Source: an uncultured Eubacteriales bacterium (GTDB lineage Bacteria > Bacillota_A > Clostridia > Christensenellales > Aristaeellaceae). Taken from it: a stretch of 5,645 nt of DNA. Both the position numbers and the translations under genes were made by a program. Below the pieces are notes generated by a model. It was not told where the DNA came from. It made no database searches and saw only the letters and a list, made by a program, of their open reading frames with translations. Of this stretch, positions 1 to 4,644 are shown in pieces (position 1 is the stretch's first letter; every line of letters starts with the position of its first letter). The stretch is from positions 1 to 5,645 of the forward strand of contig CACYNZ010000249.1 in assembly GCA_902775835.1 (NCBI GenBank), given 5' to 3'.

Positions 1-112
1 TCCGGGAACAGGATACCGCCGCTCGCTTTTTCCAGGAACTCGGGCGGAAGCTCCTTCATGATCCGGTCCTCATCCGGCAGCTGTCCGTTTTCGGGTTTTT
101 TTTCTCGTTCAT
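1..112 (-). CDS. Double-glycine leader peptide precursor, partial; frame broken at an A8 tract
   Basis: The gene runs off the left edge. A strong AAGGAGG (rc of 121-127) lies 8 nt before ATG 112-110. That frame reads MNEKKNPKTDSCRMRTGS and stops at 58-56. The -1 frame instead continues KKPENGQLPDEDR, then IMKELPPEFLEKASGG, then ILFP at the edge. ELPPEFLEKASGG is a typical double-glycine leader (E-L-x-x-E-x-L-E-K-x-x-G-G), as found on class II bacteriocins, pheromones and RiPP precursors that are exported and cut by C39-peptidase transporters. The cleavage would fall after codon 17-15. The join lies on A AAA AAC (101-95), a canonical -1 slippery heptamer inside eight A's (103-96). Alternatively, ATG 59-57 overlaps the stop as ATGA and has a GAGG 8 nt upstream, so coupled re-initiation could make a short leader. 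A sequencing or homopolymer error would also explain the break. The leader call is fairly secure; the expression mode is not. The core peptide is outside the window. Confidence 0.55.
95..101 (-). other. A AAA AAC slippery heptamer, candidate -1 frameshift site
   Basis: In the frame set by ATG 112-110, codons AAA (100-98) and AAC (97-95) are preceded by A101, which gives exactly X XXY YYZ. It lies in an A8 run (103-96). A -1 slip here joins the start codon to the double-glycine leader frame. No convincing downstream pseudoknot is seen, only CCG-AAAA-CGG immediately 3'. Transcriptional slippage or a lost A would give the same result. Confidence 0.4.
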
Positions 113-142
113 ATGCATTTCCTCCTTCTTAATTCTGACTGC

Positions 143-161
143 GTGCATACTCATTATGCAC
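143..161. promoter_or_regulatory. Perfect palindrome over the -10, candidate operator
   Basis: GTGCATA (143-149), spacer CTCAT, TATGCAC (155-161): a perfect 7-bp inverted repeat with 5 nt between arms. It covers the -10 and the probable start of the minus-strand promoter at 181-153, the classic place for a repressor site. A single copy of the half site GTGCATA also occurs at 254-260. No regulator gene is in the window. Confidence 0.45.
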
Positions 162-181
162 ATTCGGCGCCGGAACGGCAA
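153..181 (-). promoter_or_regulatory. Sigma-A-type promoter of the left-edge precursor gene
   Basis: On the minus strand, TTGCCG (181-176, 4/6 to TTGACA) is followed after 17 nt by CATAAT (158-153, 5/6 to TATAAT). Transcription would start near 146-147, about 20 nt before the ribosome binding site at 127-121. It fits the start at 112 well. Confidence 0.5.
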
Positions 182-216
182 TGGAACCGCGGGCACCGGA
201 ACGGGCTTTGCCCGGA

Positions 217-420
217 TCAGTCCTCACAGATCCAGCATCTGCGATGGCATCCGGTGCATACCTGTTCTTTCTCATGCCGCGTCCGGAAGAAGAAGCACCA
301 GCCTTTCTTTTTCATTCCCGGTATATTTCCAGCCGTGTTCATGGAAGCCGGCTCCGGAATGTCCTATCCGCCGCCGGTGATCGTTTTCTGCTCTTCCGGA
401 CGGATGATCTGTACAGTCTT
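217..420 (-). pseudogene. Possible decayed Cys-rich double-glycine precursor
   Basis: On the minus strand, AAAGGAGAG (431-423) is followed at once by a frame reading TVQIIRPEEQKTITGGG, then TAG (366-364). The same frame continues DIPEPASMNTAGNIPG and ends in a tail with GWCFFF and CTGCHRRCWICED before TGA 219-217. The order (RBS, short leader ending TGGG, then a core with C-x2-C-x3-C-x2-C) resembles the small double-glycine/cysteine-rich precursors of Clostridia. Two lesions spoil it: AAG (420-418) where a start would be expected, and the TAG just after GGG. Alternatively, the tail may be translated alone as a 41-residue peptide from ATG 342-340, which has GGAG (355-352) 9 nt upstream. A CGGGC-TTT-GCCCG hairpin (202-214) follows the stop without a U-tract. 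At 67 codons the pattern could be chance, so this is a tentative call. Confidence 0.3.
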
Positions 421-488
421 CTCTCTCCTTTCCCTTCTGCGGTCTGCCCGCTGCTTTTTGGAGCGGTTTCTGCTTCCGCTTACATAGG

Positions 489-518
489 TTTATACGCTGC
501 AGAAGACGCAAATGACAG
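489..518 (-). promoter_or_regulatory. Possible minus-strand promoter upstream of the decayed precursor
   Basis: CTGTCA (518-513, 4/6 to consensus), an 18-nt spacer, then TATAAA (494-489, 5/6). The start site would fall near 482, about 50 nt before the AAAGGAGAG at 431-423. It lends some weight to a minus-strand transcript through 420-217. Confidence 0.3.
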
Positions 519-638
519 CGGGTTCGCAAAAAAACGTTTTTCCGCTTTGGCTGCCATCCCTCTTTGCAGCTGCTTATCAACAGCCGTAAACCAGATCACA
601 CGGACCGAAGTGGCTGAAACCTAAAGGAGATATGATTC

Positions 639-782
639 ATGGAAAACAATACCGGCATGACAAACAATGAGCTGACCCTGAATGAACTGAATGCCGTGAA
701 CGGAGGCGTTGAGCAGGAAATGGCACCGGGTAAGCTTCCGAAACACAGCTTACTCGAATGGTTGCTCGGCCTGTTCGACTGA
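639..782 (+). CDS. Small double-glycine leader peptide precursor (bacteriocin, pheromone or RiPP-like)
   Basis: This is a 47-residue peptide too short for most gene callers. AAAGGAGA (624-631) lies about 8 nt before ATG 639. A competing ATG at 632 gives only a 12-codon overlapping frame. The N-terminal part ends MTNNELTLNELNAVNGG, a textbook double-glycine leader with ELxxxEL, a hydrophobic residue at -4 and GG at residues 22-23. Cleavage by a C39-peptidase ABC exporter would release a 24-residue product starting VEQEMAPGKL and ending LLEWLLGLFD: no cysteine, slightly acidic, with an amphipathic hydrophobic C-terminus. That suits a peptide pheromone or an unmodified bacteriocin rather than a lanthionine or disulfide peptide. 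The ATG at 657 is an alternative start giving a shorter leader. The gene is monocistronic, with a strong terminator 61 bp downstream. No exporter, immunity protein, kinase or modification enzyme is in the window, so the activity is unknown. Confidence 0.75.
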   Translation: MENNTGMTNNELTLNELNAVNGGVEQEMAPGKLPKHSLLEWLLGLFD

Positions 783-843
783 TCAGGCAAAGGCAGTCAT
801 TTTCCCGGAAACCGCGATACGGACATGTTTCGGATCACACTAT

Positions 844-871
844 GCGCCGCATCCTGCGGCGCTTTCTTTTT
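844..871 (+). terminator. Rho-independent terminator after the 47-residue precursor
   Basis: GCGCCGCA (844-851), loop TCC, TGCGGCGC (855-862): a perfect 8-bp GC-rich stem followed by TTTCTTTTT. It closes the single-gene transcript of the precursor at 639-782. Confidence 0.9.
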
Positions 872-997
872 CCCCGTCCGCATCTGAAGGACAGCGTCCT
901 GACCGGCGGAGATGCCATGAACTTCACTGCAGCCTTTCCCCGGTCAGCATCTGTCCTGATCAGGGTTCTTTGGGCAGAAGAATGCGGGGAATCATCG

Positions 998-1027
998 CTT
1001 TCAGAGGGCCCTGCTTTATGATACAAT
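998..1027 (+). promoter_or_regulatory. Probable promoter of the phosphoesterase gene
   Basis: CTTTCA (998-1003), an 18-nt spacer and TACAAT (1022-1027, 5/6 to TATAAT), within TATGATACAAT. The -35 is weak (3/6). TATGATACA occurs again at the promoter near 2896, suggesting a house style for this genome. Confidence 0.4.
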
Positions 1028-1133
1028 GATGGTTACAGGAAAACACAAACAGTCCGCAAGTCTGTTCTTCACAGTTTCTTTTCCAGGCTTCGGGAAATGG
1101 CTGTCACAGGTCTGCGGACAGGATCCGGGAAAC

Positions 1134-1138
1134 GGAGG
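1134..1138 (+). promoter_or_regulatory. Ribosome binding site that decides the phosphoesterase start
   Basis: GGAGG lies 9 nt before the in-frame TTG at 1148 and 15 nt before ATG 1154. It rules against the upstream ATG at 1097, which lies before it and would put 19 extra residues, several of them basic, ahead of the signal peptide. Spacing favours TTG 1148, giving two more residues (M-I) than the ATG start used here. Confidence 0.55.
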
Positions 1139-1153
1139 CGTATTGCATTGATC

Positions 1154-2359
1154 ATGAAAAGAATTCTGGTCCTGCTCCTGGTACTTATAACCTTCCTTAC
1201 AGGGGCTGCGGCAGAGTCCGCGCTGCCTGATGGCGGAACGTCCGGCAAGCACATGTTCGGAAGCACCGTCATTTTTGTGGGCACGGACCGCCATGCCGCC
1301 TATGAGACCATCAGGGCAGACACAGACGGGGCACAGGAGGTGGCACCGCCTCCTGAAGGAAACCGTCCTCCGGAGAACAAGAAGCCGCCAATGCCCGACA
1401 TGATTCCCGTATATGATGAAAACGGAAGCCTCATCTGGCACAACAACCTGACGGACCTGCTGAAGCTGGCCAAAGCGGACGGCGTCGTGCCGCAGCTTGT
1501 GCTGCTCGGCGGGGATTTTATTGGTTCGGGCAGCGATCGCAGCAGGGATGTGACCGGCTATCCCATGGGCGCTCCCTATTTCTCCATGACGGCAGTGGAC
1601 GCACAGGTTCAGGCGGTTTTCGGCCCGCAGACCAGCACGCTGTATACCTACGGCTCCCATGACGCAAACGCGGTGGATGCGTATCCGAAAGCCTTTTTCT
1701 CCGGACCGGCCGACTGTGGTACCTGCCATGTCTATGGCATCTCATTTGCTCAGATGGTCCATGATACGGCCCGGCAGGCCAGGGCCGGGAAATACAGCGG
1801 AAAGGATCTTGCGGACGAACACGGCCTGTCAGCCCGGGAGGCCTCCCAGTTATTCCTGTCCTGGGTGAAGAGCCTGGATGATCACCTTCCGATCCTTGTG
1901 ATGTCACATGTGCCGCTTCACGCGCACAGGGGCGATAACTGCGGAGCTTGGACATGGATGCAGGCGCTGAACGCCGCCGCTGAAGAGCATGACGTGATTT
2001 TTCTCTGGGGGCATAACCATACGCTGGAGAGCAAGGAAGAAGGCCGTGAAATCGAGCGGGCCCACTATCTGCGCCTGCCCGGAGAGGAACTCACGGTCCA
2101 GAGCTGGGCGATCGATGGCAAGGGAAATGAAACCGGCGCCAGAATCATCACGACAGACGCAGGCGAAGAAACCCGGGAACTCGTCACACGGACGGGAACA
2201 CTCCGCTTTGTGTATCTGAACGCGGGATATATCACCAACGGGGTCGGCACGGTTCTCTCCTTCCAGGACGGACAGATGACGGTGAAAAGGTATGCTCTGA
2301 ATGAAGAAGAGAGCGCGGAGCCATGGACATACGATCTGCGTTTCCCGGAAACCATGTGA
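1154..2359 (+). CDS. Secreted calcineurin-like metallophosphoesterase
   Basis: A 401-residue protein with a classical signal peptide: MKR, a leucine-rich core to residue 16, then GAAA before ESALP, with cleavage expected after A20. There is no lipobox cysteine, so it should be released or cell-surface located. Metallophosphoesterase motifs appear in order: D45-x-H47 (GTDRH), G-G-D121 (LLGGDFIG), G-S-H169-D170 (YTYGSHDAN), H252 (VMSHVPLH) and G286-H-N-H289 (LWGHNHT). These build the two-metal site that hydrolyses phosphomonoesters or diesters. Motif III is normally GNHD/E; here the metal-binding Asn is Ser168, which may change metal affinity. A proline-rich stretch (residues 65-81) separates motifs I and II. 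C188 and C191 form a C-x2-C pair (CGTC), and C263 lies near motif IV. The substrate cannot be read from sequence. It appears to be a single-gene transcript: own promoter upstream, strong terminator 48 bp downstream. Confidence 0.85.
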   Translation: MKRILVLLLVLITFLTGAAAESALPDGGTSGKHMFGSTVIFVGTDRHAAYETIRADTDGAQEVAPPPEGNRPPENKKPPMPDMIPVYDENGSLIWHNNLTDLLKLAKADGVVPQLVLLGGDFIGSGSDRSRDVTGYPMGAPYFSMTAVDAQVQAVFGPQTSTLYTYGSHDANAVDAYPKAFFSGPADCGTCHVYGISFAQMVHDTARQARAGKYSGKDLADEHGLSAREASQLFLSWVKSLDDHLPILVMSHVPLHAHRGDNCGAWTWMQALNAAAEEHDVIFLWGHNHTLESKEEGREIERAHYLRLPGEELTVQSWAIDGKGNETGARIITTDAGEETRELVTRTGTLRFVYLNAGYITNGVGTVLSFQDGQMTVKRYALNEEESAEPWTYDLRFPETM

Positions 2360-2407
2360 TGGATGTCAGCACCGGATACACGGCACACGGCAGGTTCAGG
2401 GATTCAC

Positions 2408-2451
2408 GGAAAAATCCCCGGTCAGGACATATTCTGGCCGGGGATTTTTCC
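2408..2451 (+). terminator. Long hairpin terminator after the phosphoesterase
   Basis: GGAAAAATCCCCGG (2408-2421) pairs perfectly with CCGGGGATTTTTCC (2438-2451). The stem continues inward through a T-G wobble and CAG/CTG (2423-2425 with 2434-2436) to an 8-nt loop, about 18 bp in all. The A-run and T-run in the arms let it terminate in both directions. Confidence 0.85.
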
Positions 2452-2462
2452 ATGGGATAATT

Positions 2463-2852
2463 ATGATATGTAAAGAATACTCTCTATCAGAAGACCATGC
2501 CCTGCAATGCATTGTTTCCTTCGATGCAGCAGCCAAACTGCATCTGAAAATACACCTGAACACCGGGACAGAGCAAAACCCGGCACTGTTTCTGTCAATC
2601 CGTAATCCTCACAAACACCTGCTGGCCGGCGGAGTGGAGATCATCCTGAAAAAGCTGGGTGAACAGTGTGATGTTCTTCATGTGCATCCGCATAAATTCA
2701 GGCGGACAATGGCTACAACTGCCATAGACAAAGGAATGCCGATCGAACAGGTTCAGCGGCTGCTGGGCCATGAAAAAATCGATACCACGCTGCACTATGC
2801 CATGGTCAAGCAGAATAATGTGAAGATGTCACATAAAAAGTTCATCGGGTAA
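2463..2852 (+). pseudogene. Tyrosine recombinase (phage integrase family), C-terminal fragment
   Basis: The frame preserves the C-terminal half of a Xer-like site-specific recombinase. Counting from ATG 2463, DAAAKLHLK and NPALFLSIR match the middle of the catalytic domain. H77-x-x-R80 (HPHKFRR), LLGH103 and the nucleophile Y112 (TTLHY) follow, and the end at KKFIG looks natural. The first catalytic arginine and the whole N-terminal core-binding domain are missing: 129 residues against about 300 for intact relatives. The first 15 or so residues do not look like the family, so the break lies between the terminator at 2451 and about 2510. No ribosome binding site precedes ATG 2463. The open frame extends back to 2301 only by reading through the terminator and the phosphoesterase end. 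It should be inactive as a recombinase, and it marks a past mobile-element or inversion event. Family call secure, start uncertain. Confidence 0.8.
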
Positions 2853-2859
2853 TCCCGAT
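2844..2859 (+). other. Small hairpin over the recombinase stop codon
   Basis: ATCGGG (2844-2849), loop TAAT, CCCGAT (2854-2859): a perfect 6-bp stem containing the TAA stop. The following GCTCTTGTTCTCC is a poor U-tract, so this is at best a weak terminator. Confidence 0.4.
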
Positions 2860-2872
2860 GCTCTTGTTCTCC

Positions 2873-2901
2873 TTCATTTCCCTTCTGAAATATGCTATGA
2901 T
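2873..2901 (+). promoter_or_regulatory. Probable promoter of the nuclease-kinase unit
   Basis: TTCATT (2873-2878, 3/6) and TATGAT (2896-2901, 5/6) with a 17-nt spacer. Transcription would start near 2908, about 50 nt before the start codon at 2961. Confidence 0.45.
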
Positions 2902-2960
2902 ACAGGTGTGAAATGCAAGGGCTATAAGGTTTGCAGGCATTTTGCAGGAGGATTCTTTCG

Positions 2961-4058
2961 ATGGATAAAGCACTGAAGATTCCGGGGGAGCAGTACCGGC
3001 GGTGGATTACTGAACTGAGCAACCGTTATCAGAGAAGCCAGATAAAGGCGGCGACATCTGTAAACAGAGAGATGCTTGCCTTCTACTGGTCGCTGGGACG
3101 GGATGTTGTCGAAATGAAAGCCGAAAGCCAATGGGGCAGTCGATTTTATGATCGCCTCAGTCAGGATTTGCAGAAAGCAATTCCTAACGCAAAGGGCCTT
3201 TCTTCCACAAATTTGAAATACATGCGCAGATTCTATCAGCTATATTCAATTCGTCCACAAGTTGTGGATGAATTAAGCCTTCCGTCGGCTGGCGAGAATC
3301 ATCCACAAGTTGCGGATCAATTGGCGGATGCACTCGATCCGGGTATTTTCTTGATTCCATGGGGACACCACAGGGTCATTCTCGACAGCGTTAATGCTGA
3401 TGCGAAAAAGGCTCTCTTCTATATCAGGGAAACCATTGAAAACAACTGGTCCCGCGCAGTCCTTCAGAATTGGCTGGATACAGATCTTTATGAACGTCAG
3501 GGCAAAGCTATTACCAATTTTGCCCTGACGCTGCCTGCACCGCAGAGGGACCTGGCACAGGAAATGACTCGCGACCCATACAGTTTCGATTTTCTAACCA
3601 TTCGGGCCCAGTATGATGAGAAAGAGCTGAAGGATGCCCTGATGGAAAACGTTCAGCGGCTACTGATGGAGCTTGGAACGGGCTTTGCTTTTGTCGGCCG
3701 CGAGTACAGGCTTGTTGTTGGTCGATCCGAGCAGTTTCTGGATCTTCTGTTCTACAATTATCTGCTTCACTGCTTTGTTGTCGTGGAAGTCAAAGTGTCT
3801 GATTTTGATCCCCGGGATATGGGCCAGCTAGGCACCTATGTTGCGGCGGTTGACGGGATAATGCGGAAAGAATCGGATAATCCGACCATCGGCCTGCTGA
3901 TCTGCAAAACAAAAGACAATGTACTGGCCCAGTACGCTGCCAATGTGACGAATGCTCCGATCGGCATATCAGAATACCAGCTGAACAACCTGCTGAAGGA
4001 TGAATTTAAGGGAAAGCTGCCTACAATCGAGGAAATCGAACGGGAATTAAGAGACTGA
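2961..4058 (+). CDS. DUF1016 / YhcG-family PD-(D/E)XK nuclease domain protein
   Basis: A 365-residue cytoplasmic protein. The start is set by AGGAGG (2946-2951) 9 nt before ATG 2961; an in-frame ATG at 2931 lies ahead of that site. The N-terminal domain (about residues 18-100) has the family pattern: QIKAATSVNREML-x-FYWSLG, then WGSRFYDRLSQDL and GLSSTNLKYMRRFY. A variable linker (98-130) leads to the conserved IPWGHH (132-137). The C-terminal domain (about 205-345) carries the nuclease signature: D261 in FLDLLFYN, E276-x-K278 in VVVEVKV, and Q289 with Y293 in GQLGTY. Length and motif order match intact family members, so it should be functional. Relatives are often found in restriction-modification and defence neighbourhoods, but their biochemical role is poorly settled. 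It is the first gene of a pair with the P-loop kinase 27 bp downstream. The DNA is less GC-rich than the phosphoesterase gene. Family call is strong, function open. Confidence 0.88.
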   Translation: MDKALKIPGEQYRRWITELSNRYQRSQIKAATSVNREMLAFYWSLGRDVVEMKAESQWGSRFYDRLSQDLQKAIPNAKGLSSTNLKYMRRFYQLYSIRPQVVDELSLPSAGENHPQVADQLADALDPGIFLIPWGHHRVILDSVNADAKKALFYIRETIENNWSRAVLQNWLDTDLYERQGKAITNFALTLPAPQRDLAQEMTRDPYSFDFLTIRAQYDEKELKDALMENVQRLLMELGTGFAFVGREYRLVVGRSEQFLDLLFYNYLLHCFVVVEVKVSDFDPRDMGQLGTYVAAVDGIMRKESDNPTIGLLICKTKDNVLAQYAANVTNAPIGISEYQLNNLLKDEFKGKLPTIEEIERELRD

Positions 4059-4085
4059 AAGTGCTGGCTGCTTCAGGATGCACAA

Positions 4086-4595
4086 ATGGCGAAGGGACGC
4101 ATTATCTATCTGAATGGAGTTACCAGTTCCGGTAAGACATCTATTGTAGAAGAGCTGCAGGCATGCTGGGATGTTTTCTTCTATGTTGTGGCGAACGATC
4201 TGTTTCAGGAAATGATCGGGGAAGAGTACCTGAAGGAGGATTACTGGAAATACCTTGGTGAAGTGATCATCATGATGTACCATACAGCGAAACTGTTTTC
4301 TGATATGGGGAAAAACGTGATCATTGACAGTATTCTGGTGGAACGGGAAGGTGTTACACCTCATTATGAGCGAATGAAAGAGATTCTGCGGGACAATCCA
4401 CTGGATATCGTGGAGGTTTACTGCCCATTGGATCTATGCAGGCAGCGCAACATTGACCGTGGAGATAGGTATGAAACACAGTCAGAAGAGCAAGCCAAAC
4501 TGATGGCAGCAGGTATTCAATACAGCCTGCGTGTAGATACAAGCAAGCTTTCTCCGGATGAGTGTGCCGCTGCCATTCTCAAAGACCTGTTTTAG
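4086..4595 (+). CDS. P-loop kinase of the chloramphenicol phosphotransferase (CPT) family
   Basis: A 169-residue protein, close to the roughly 178 residues of the Streptomyces venezuelae enzyme that phosphorylates chloramphenicol. Walker A is G11-VTSSGK17-T18. ND38 sits where CPT has its catalytic aspartate (D37). VIID81 resembles the second strand with an acidic residue. The R119/R121...RGDR128 motif matches the CPT lid arginines. YSLRVDTSKLSPDECA near the C-terminus matches the conserved CPT ending. The original function is O-phosphorylation of an antibiotic, but many bacterial homologues act on unknown small molecules and some resemble zeta-type kinases, so resistance should not be assumed. 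A weak AGG (4075-4077) lies 8 nt before ATG 4086. It follows the nuclease stop by 27 bp, with no promoter or terminator between, so the two are probably co-transcribed. GC is about 45% in a sampled line (4201-4260). No clear terminator follows, only a T-rich 49-bp gap. Confidence 0.8.
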   Translation: MAKGRIIYLNGVTSSGKTSIVEELQACWDVFFYVVANDLFQEMIGEEYLKEDYWKYLGEVIIMMYHTAKLFSDMGKNVIIDSILVEREGVTPHYERMKEILRDNPLDIVEVYCPLDLCRQRNIDRGDRYETQSEEQAKLMAAGIQYSLRVDTSKLSPDECAAAILKDLF

Positions 4596-4644
4596 AGCGT
4601 TATTTTCCGATTTTGTTTTCTATCATTTCTCCTGCATTGTCTGT

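Larger units (their letters stand above)
783..1153. other. Non-coding gap between the precursor and the phosphoesterase
   Basis: It holds the terminator at 844-871, an inverted repeat CTGACCGG/CCGGTCAG (899-906 and 940-947, 33-nt loop), the palindrome CCTGATCAGG (955-964), and the promoter near 998-1027 with about 120 nt of leader. A 34-codon frame at 917-1021, with GGAG 5 nt upstream, shows no recognisable feature and is not called. Confidence 0.6.
2463..4595. other. Lower-GC cassette: recombinase remnant, nuclease, kinase
   Basis: By eye, base composition drops between the phosphoesterase terminator and the end of the kinase gene. Sampled 60-base lines give about 63% GC at 1441 and 72% at 4921, against 45% at 4201. 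With a broken integrase at its left end, this suggests imported DNA. I see no terminal repeats or target-site duplication, so the exact boundaries are unknown. Confidence 0.4.

Noticed and set aside
520..545. AAAAACGTTTTT palindrome as a terminator
   Set aside because: The stem is AT-only, the flanking AGCGG/CCGCT arms are unevenly spaced, and no transcript is known to end there.
181..624. 147-codon plus-strand open frame
   Set aside because: No ribosome binding site and no recognisable motif. It lies antisense and in codon register to the minus-strand precursor frame, and it ends just before the real RBS of the 639 gene.
917..1021. 34-codon frame with GGAG upstream
   Set aside because: No leader, transmembrane or family pattern. 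It runs into the promoter of the next gene, and a short frame like this is expected by chance.
1097..1153. Upstream ATG extension of the phosphoesterase
   Set aside because: It precedes the GGAGG at 1134-1138 and would put a basic 19-residue extension before a normal signal peptide.
1016..1729. 237-codon minus-strand open frame
   Set aside because: It is antisense to the phosphoesterase, whose signal peptide and metal motifs are clear. The peptide has no family pattern.
2301..2462. N-terminal extension of the recombinase fragment
   Set aside because: It overlaps the end of the phosphoesterase gene and reads through the hairpin terminator. The residues do not resemble a recombinase.
3254..3316. 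TCCACA motifs as DnaA boxes or an origin
   Set aside because: They lack the TTAT start of a DnaA box, are only two, and lie inside a well-conserved coding gene.
4086..4595. Calling the kinase a chloramphenicol resistance gene
   Set aside because: Only family motifs are visible. Most CPT-fold homologues are uncharacterised, and nothing nearby suggests antibiotic production or resistance.
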